Shown here: positions 53,168-56,918 of the stretch, one piece after another | Position numbering within the stretch: position 1 is the stretch's first letter | Layout of the letters: the number at the start of each line of letters is the position of its first letter | Source: a bacterium | GTDB lineage: Bacteria > Zhuqueibacterota > QNDG01 > JAFGCO01 | Direction of reading: 5' to 3' | DNA: 56,918 bases | Assembly (NCBI GenBank): GCA_016932575.1 | Contig: JAFGCO010000012.1 | Location: 1 to 56,918 of the forward strand | Notes under the pieces: generated by a model | The model's input: the letters and a program-made list of their open reading frames with translations, nothing else | What the model was told of the DNA's origin: nothing | Databases searched by the model: none | Position numbers and translations under genes: made by a program

Positions 53168-55285
53168 ATGTTAACCACAAACAGTTTTTATAAAAAGGGA
53201 TCAGGCTGGCTGCATGTATCTGTTCTGGTTTTAAGTCTGCTTATCATTACCGGATATTTGCATGCGCATGTCATCACATTTGATGAGCAACAATATACGG
53301 ATATCGCCAATCAAGAATTCTATCGAGGTGGTCCCAACACTATAATAGATGATGTTATGGGTCTTGAATATCGTGTCGATTATGGTAAAATGCTCATATT
53401 GGCATCTCTTGTCCAGGTACAACCCCCGATTATGTATAAATTCTATTTTTACTTCACACCGTTTATTTCTGGTAAAAAAGATCCTTTATGTCGAATTGTC
53501 ATCACATTCAATGATTTGCAACAATATGTAAGGATATTGGTATCGACTGATCGCTGCTGTAATCCAAGTGACGAGTTATACGTTACTTACTATAAAAATA
53601 CAAATCCCAATAATCCACTCTATTCTGGGTCATTGAAAGGTGCTGGCTGCGGTAATATTGAGCATACAGATACAAAAAACGGAATCAAAATGATCATTAT
53701 AGAAACCAAATTTGCCGAAAACAACATCGAAGAAATCGAGTTTATCCCACTTGGAGAATCCACTGCGTCCCCCAATCCGCCCATTCTTTTATCCCCTTCA
53801 AACGGAGCCAATGGCACATCGCTGAATCCCACACTGACGTGGAAAGCTGCGGACGGCCCAACACCCTCTTCATACCGTCTGAATGTAAGAACAGCATCCG
53901 GGATCACTTTTTTTGAAGAAGACGTTTCGGGTACTTCAAGAACCATTGGCCCTCTTTCTTCCAATACTACCTACCTGTGGAGCATGCGGGCAAAAAATGA
54001 TGCCGGCAGAAGTTCCTATACGGATCCCTTCAGTTTTACAACGATTTCGGATGGTGCAGAAGCACCTGAGCGAGCTGAAGAACCCGAAGGCGATATTGTC
54101 TCCAACTGGAGCTTCAATAATAATATGACAGACTGGGGTTTCTATGCCGGGAGTTACGGCGCCAGCGGTTCAGGTTCCGTTGAAAACGGTGTGTTCCATG
54201 CACAAATCAATAACGGTGGCATATACGGCTGGTGTGTCAATTTAAAACAGAATATCCCCATTGAACACGGTAAAACCTATCAGGTGTCTTTTGACGCTTA
54301 CGGTGATGCAGCCCGTCAAATATGGCCCATTGTGGCTCTGGATGCCGAACCCTGGACTTCCTATTCAGGCAGTCAGACATTTTCCATTTCCACAACAAAA
54401 CAAACCTTCTCCTTTACTTTTACCATGGACCATTCTACGGATAACAATGCCCGTCTTCAATTTGATCTGGGAAATTCTGATTCGGATGTGTATCTGGACA
54501 ACATCAGTGTTGTGGAGGTGCCTGAGGAAACGGAAGAACCCGCTGGTAATATGGTCTCCAACTGGAGTTTTTCCAACGGCATGGATGACTGGACGTTAAA
54601 TTCATCCGAATCCGGCAACGCGGCAGGAAAAGTGGAAGACGGCGTGTTCCACGCACAGATCACCAATGGCGGAGGTAATGTGTGGAATGTCGCTTTGTAT
54701 AAAAACAACCTGAATGTTATCAAAGGAAAAACCTATAAGGCTTCGTTTAATGCCCGCGCGGCCAGTCCGAGAAACATATTAGCGTCTGTGGCCATGGGTG
54801 TTTCGCCTTTTTATTTGTACAATTTTGAACCCGACTTTTCAATCACCACTGAATGGAAAACCTATACCTTTACATTTACCATGGGTTTTGATACGGATCC
54901 GGCCGCGCGCATGGGATTCGATCTCGGCGCCTCCAATGCGGACGTGTATCTGGACAATATCAGTCTTGTGGATGTTTCATCCTCAACGGATGTGGAGCTG
55001 ACAGATTGCAGTCAAATGATAAGAACCTTTGAACTGGGCCAGAACTATCCCAATCCGTTCAATCCGTCTACCACTATTCATTATCGTGTTCCGATATCCT
55101 GTCATGTCAATCTGACCATTTGTGATCTACTCGGTAAAGAGATAACCACTTTAGTGAATGAAACCAGAACTCCCGGAGAATATACGGTGGATTGGAATGC
55201 ACAGGAACAGGCGGCAGGTATATACTTCTATCAATTGAGGGCAGGTAACTTTTCGGAAACGAGAAAGCTGATTCTGCAAAAATAA
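53168..55285 (+). CDS. Secreted multidomain protein with FN3-like and carbohydrate-binding-like modules and T9SS sorting domain
   Basis: 705 residues from ATG 53168 behind AGGAGG; an earlier in-frame start (53054) overlaps the previous gene and has no such site. Signal peptide SVLVLSLLIITGYLHA. A unique N-terminal domain (~40-210), an FN3-like domain (PPILLSPSNGANGTSLNPTL to TYLWSMRAKN), two CBM4/9-type modules (NWSFNNNMTDWGF and NWSFSNGMDDWTL starts, each ending YLDNISVV/YLDNISLV), then the sorting domain GQNYPNPFNPSTTIHYRV. It probably binds polysaccharide at the surface; no catalytic domain is recognised. Confidence 0.87.
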   Translation: MLTTNSFYKKGSGWLHVSVLVLSLLIITGYLHAHVITFDEQQYTDIANQEFYRGGPNTIIDDVMGLEYRVDYGKMLILASLVQVQPPIMYKFYFYFTPFISGKKDPLCRIVITFNDLQQYVRILVSTDRCCNPSDELYVTYYKNTNPNNPLYSGSLKGAGCGNIEHTDTKNGIKMIIIETKFAENNIEEIEFIPLGESTASPNPPILLSPSNGANGTSLNPTLTWKAADGPTPSSYRLNVRTASGITFFEEDVSGTSRTIGPLSSNTTYLWSMRAKNDAGRSSYTDPFSFTTISDGAEAPERAEEPEGDIVSNWSFNNNMTDWGFYAGSYGASGSGSVENGVFHAQINNGGIYGWCVNLKQNIPIEHGKTYQVSFDAYGDAARQIWPIVALDAEPWTSYSGSQTFSISTTKQTFSFTFTMDHSTDNNARLQFDLGNSDSDVYLDNISVVEVPEETEEPAGNMVSNWSFSNGMDDWTLNSSESGNAAGKVEDGVFHAQITNGGGNVWNVALYKNNLNVIKGKTYKASFNARAASPRNILASVAMGVSPFYLYNFEPDFSITTEWKTYTFTFTMGFDTDPAARMGFDLGASNADVYLDNISLVDVSSSTDVELTDCSQMIRTFELGQNYPNPFNPSTTIHYRVPISCHVNLTICDLLGKEITTLVNETRTPGEYTVDWNAQEQAAGIYFYQLRAGNFSETRKLILQK

Positions 55286-55330
55286 AGAATAAAGAATAAA
55301 GATACAAGAATCAAGATTGAAGACATAAAG
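55281..55330. repeat. A-rich short repeat between two surface-protein genes
   Basis: AATAAAGAATAAAGAATAAAG followed by ATACAAGAATCAAGATTGAAG in drifting 7-bp units, like those at 36429 and 50593 (each written here as separate short motifs: AATAAAG x3, CAAGAATCAAGATTG). Confidence 0.6.
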
Positions 55331-55340
55331 GAGAAAAATC

Positions 55341-56918
55341 ATGAAATGTTCAAATTACTTGATTATCATTGCTCTGCTTTTTTGTAGTGCAGGTTATGCC
55401 CAGATGACGGCCATAGACAGTGAAGACAGCGTTCTGATGCGCATGAATGATAAAGGCTATAATCACTGTCATTTACTGTCAGAAGTTACAGTTACAGCTG
55501 GAGAAACAGAGCTCACCTGCAGTCCAACCATTTGGGATGTCGGATTGGTGGATATGGGATATCAGGCGGATAAGACGTTTACGGTTACCAATACAGGCAA
55601 TGCGGATTTAATCGTGACTGAGACAAGACTTCTGGATTATGGCATATATGATTTAGAGTATTTTCGATGCGGTGATTATATTAACCAGTTCACAATTACA
55701 GCCGGAGGCGGATCTTTCACACTGGCGCCGAACGCTTCACGAAATATAAGCGTACATTTTGAACCTACAAGTGGTGGGAAAAAACAGATCAGTCTGAGTT
55801 TCCTGAGCAATGATCCAAGCCGGCAGCCATCTCCTATGCCGGGTATGGCGGATTATGTCAGGGCCTCAGCCAATATGGTCGCTTGGGTAACATTCAATTT
55901 TGGCGATGTCAGCACAGGCAGTTACGCGGATAAAACGATTCCTGTTACCAATGTCGGGTTGACCACTCAATCTTTCAGTATGGATTATATTTACTTGAAT
56001 GAATACTTACAGCAAGTACATCCGGATTTTTCTTATGTCAGCGGGATTACAGAAGAACTCGGCTCGGGTGAAGTATTTAACGTCATTATTCGTTTCAGTC
56101 CGGCTGATGTTGGATCAGAGGAAGCCGAAACCGCGCTGTGGGGAAGTAAAGAACCAGACGAGGTGCTCTTTCTGAAAGGCACAGGAATTTCCTCAACAAC
56201 CAGCCTTCCAGATCTTATTGTATCCGATGTGAATATAACGGACGGGAATGGTCCGGATATTTCCTATACAGTGACTGTAACGAACATTGGAACAACAAGT
56301 ACCACCGGCGAATTCAAAACCAGAATCTATCTCTCCGCGGACAATAGCATCACTCCCTCCGATTATCAGATCAACGACTGGAACTGTTACGACATTCTGG
56401 CCGCTGGCCAATCGAAAACCAGCTATGAACTGACCTCCACGGTCACAGGTGTGCCAGCTGGAGAATACTATATGGGGGCTGTCACGGATGCCAAACAGAT
56501 GATTCTGGAATCCAATGAAAACAACAACGCAGGATATGCGAATTCTCCAAAGGTCACGACCACCAATGGCGGCAGCAGCGATCCGGACGAACCCGATGAA
56601 CCCGCAGGCAACATGGTCTCCAACTGGAGTTTTTCCAATGGCATGAATCAATGGCAGTTTAACACAGCTGAAGCCGGCAATGCAGCAGCAAAAATAGAAG
56701 GCGGCGTTTTTCATGCCCAGATCACCAATGGCGGGGGTAATGTATGGAATGTCGCTTTGTATAAAAACAACTTAAATATTGTCAATGGAAAAACCTATAT
56801 AGTCTCGTTTGACGCCCGCGCGGCCAGCCCAAGAAATATACTGGCCTCAGTGGCCATGGGTGTGTCACCCTTCTGGTTGTATAACTTTGAACCCAACTTC
56901 TCAATCACCACTGAATGG
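55341..56918 (+). CDS. Secreted multidomain protein with ASH-like, CARDB and carbohydrate-binding-like modules (3' end outside window)
   Basis: The frame is open from ATG 55341 (behind AAAGGAG) to the window end, 526 codons. Signal peptide NYLIIIALLFCSAGYAQ. Then two choice-of-anchor-D/ASH-type domains (WDVGLVDMGYQADKTFTVTNTG, FNFGDVSTGSYADKTIPVTN), a CARDB domain (DLIVSDVNITDGNGPDISYTV) and a CBM4/9-like module from about residue 420, almost the same sequence as the second module of the preceding gene. By analogy a T9SS sorting domain may follow outside the window. Role: surface or extracellular adhesion or polysaccharide binding, inferred. Confidence 0.85.
   Translation, partial: MKCSNYLIIIALLFCSAGYAQMTAIDSEDSVLMRMNDKGYNHCHLLSEVTVTAGETELTCSPTIWDVGLVDMGYQADKTFTVTNTGNADLIVTETRLLDYGIYDLEYFRCGDYINQFTITAGGGSFTLAPNASRNISVHFEPTSGGKKQISLSFLSNDPSRQPSPMPGMADYVRASANMVAWVTFNFGDVSTGSYADKTIPVTNVGLTTQSFSMDYIYLNEYLQQVHPDFSYVSGITEELGSGEVFNVIIRFSPADVGSEEAETALWGSKEPDEVLFLKGTGISSTTSLPDLIVSDVNITDGNGPDISYTVTVTNIGTTSTTGEFKTRIYLSADNSITPSDYQINDWNCYDILAAGQSKTSYELTSTVTGVPAGEYYMGAVTDAKQMILESNENNNAGYANSPKVTTTNGGSSDPDEPDEPAGNMVSNWSFSNGMNQWQFNTAEAGNAAAKIEGGVFHAQITNGGGNVWNVALYKNNLNIVNGKTYIVSFDARAASPRNILASVAMGVSPFWLYNFEPNFSITTEW

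Noticed and set aside
56193-56714. Minus-strand 173-codon ORF near the window end
   Set aside because: It is antisense to the CARDB and CBM modules of a gene with clear domains.

Overview
The window looks like part of a chromosome of a Gram-negative bacterium of the Fibrobacterota-Chlorobiota-Bacteroidota (FCB) side of the tree, perhaps near Calditrichota, KSB1 or Marinimicrobia. The clues are several secreted proteins ending in a type IX secretion (T9SS) sorting domain of the NYPNPFNPST type, large eukaryote-like Ser/Thr kinases of the GKTISHYKIL type fused to TPR or other modules, a plant/cyanobacteria-like GlgC, a type 2 isopentenyl diphosphate isomerase and an S16 ribosomal protein with a long acidic tail. 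No rRNA or tRNA is visible, so the phylum is inferred and not proven.

Region 1 (1-12 kb, plus strand): the tail of a PKD-domain secreted protein, a P-type cation ATPase, the classic translation cluster ffh-rpsP-khpA-rimM-trmD-rplS closed by a clear terminator, uvrC, and a large glycosidase-like protein of unknown role. Region 2 (12-35 kb, nearly all minus strand) is housekeeping: a Cys-rich protein coupled to a UPF0282 metallo-beta-lactamase-fold protein; ptsH-metK-ahcY; a polyprenyl synthase and fni (isoprenoids); an RlpA-like lipoprotein; a Ste24-type M48 protease; a tightly coupled operon of an MFSD1-like transporter, a small lipoprotein, a secreted subtilisin and a U32 protein; carA-carB; glgC; and rpmE-(terminator)-DUF1385-prfA.

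Region 3 (36-53 kb, plus strand) is very different and is the part worth attention. It holds three paralogous Ser/Thr kinases with different C-terminal modules (TM-SUMF1-alpha/beta hydrolase; TolB-like plus TPR; AAA ATPase plus TPR), an MBL-fold hydrolase, two paralogous FMN-binding PNPOx-like proteins, a GAF-sigma54 activator, a Tat-type flavoprotein and a GAF-only paralogue of the activator. Its gaps are rich in repeats: a 152-bp element with 25-bp inverted ends, a 21-bp tandem array, a RAYT-type Y1 transposase, six copies of an AT-rich repeat of which one carries a four-helix-bundle (23S rRNA intervening-sequence type) protein gene, and GTAG-type palindromes. The palindromes lie not only between genes but inside coding sequence: they encode a V/I-G-A-H-x-H/D-V-P-L/Q peptide at two sites of the kinase domains and also occur inside the transposase gene. 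A sigma54-like promoter, with a palindrome about 120 bp upstream and a terminator just before it, precedes the second PNPOx gene, so the nearby GAF-sigma54 activator is a natural candidate regulator of that operon.

Region 4 (53-56.9 kb): secreted surface proteins with carbohydrate-binding-like modules, one ending in a T9SS sorting domain and one running off the window; a module of nearly identical sequence is shared by the two.
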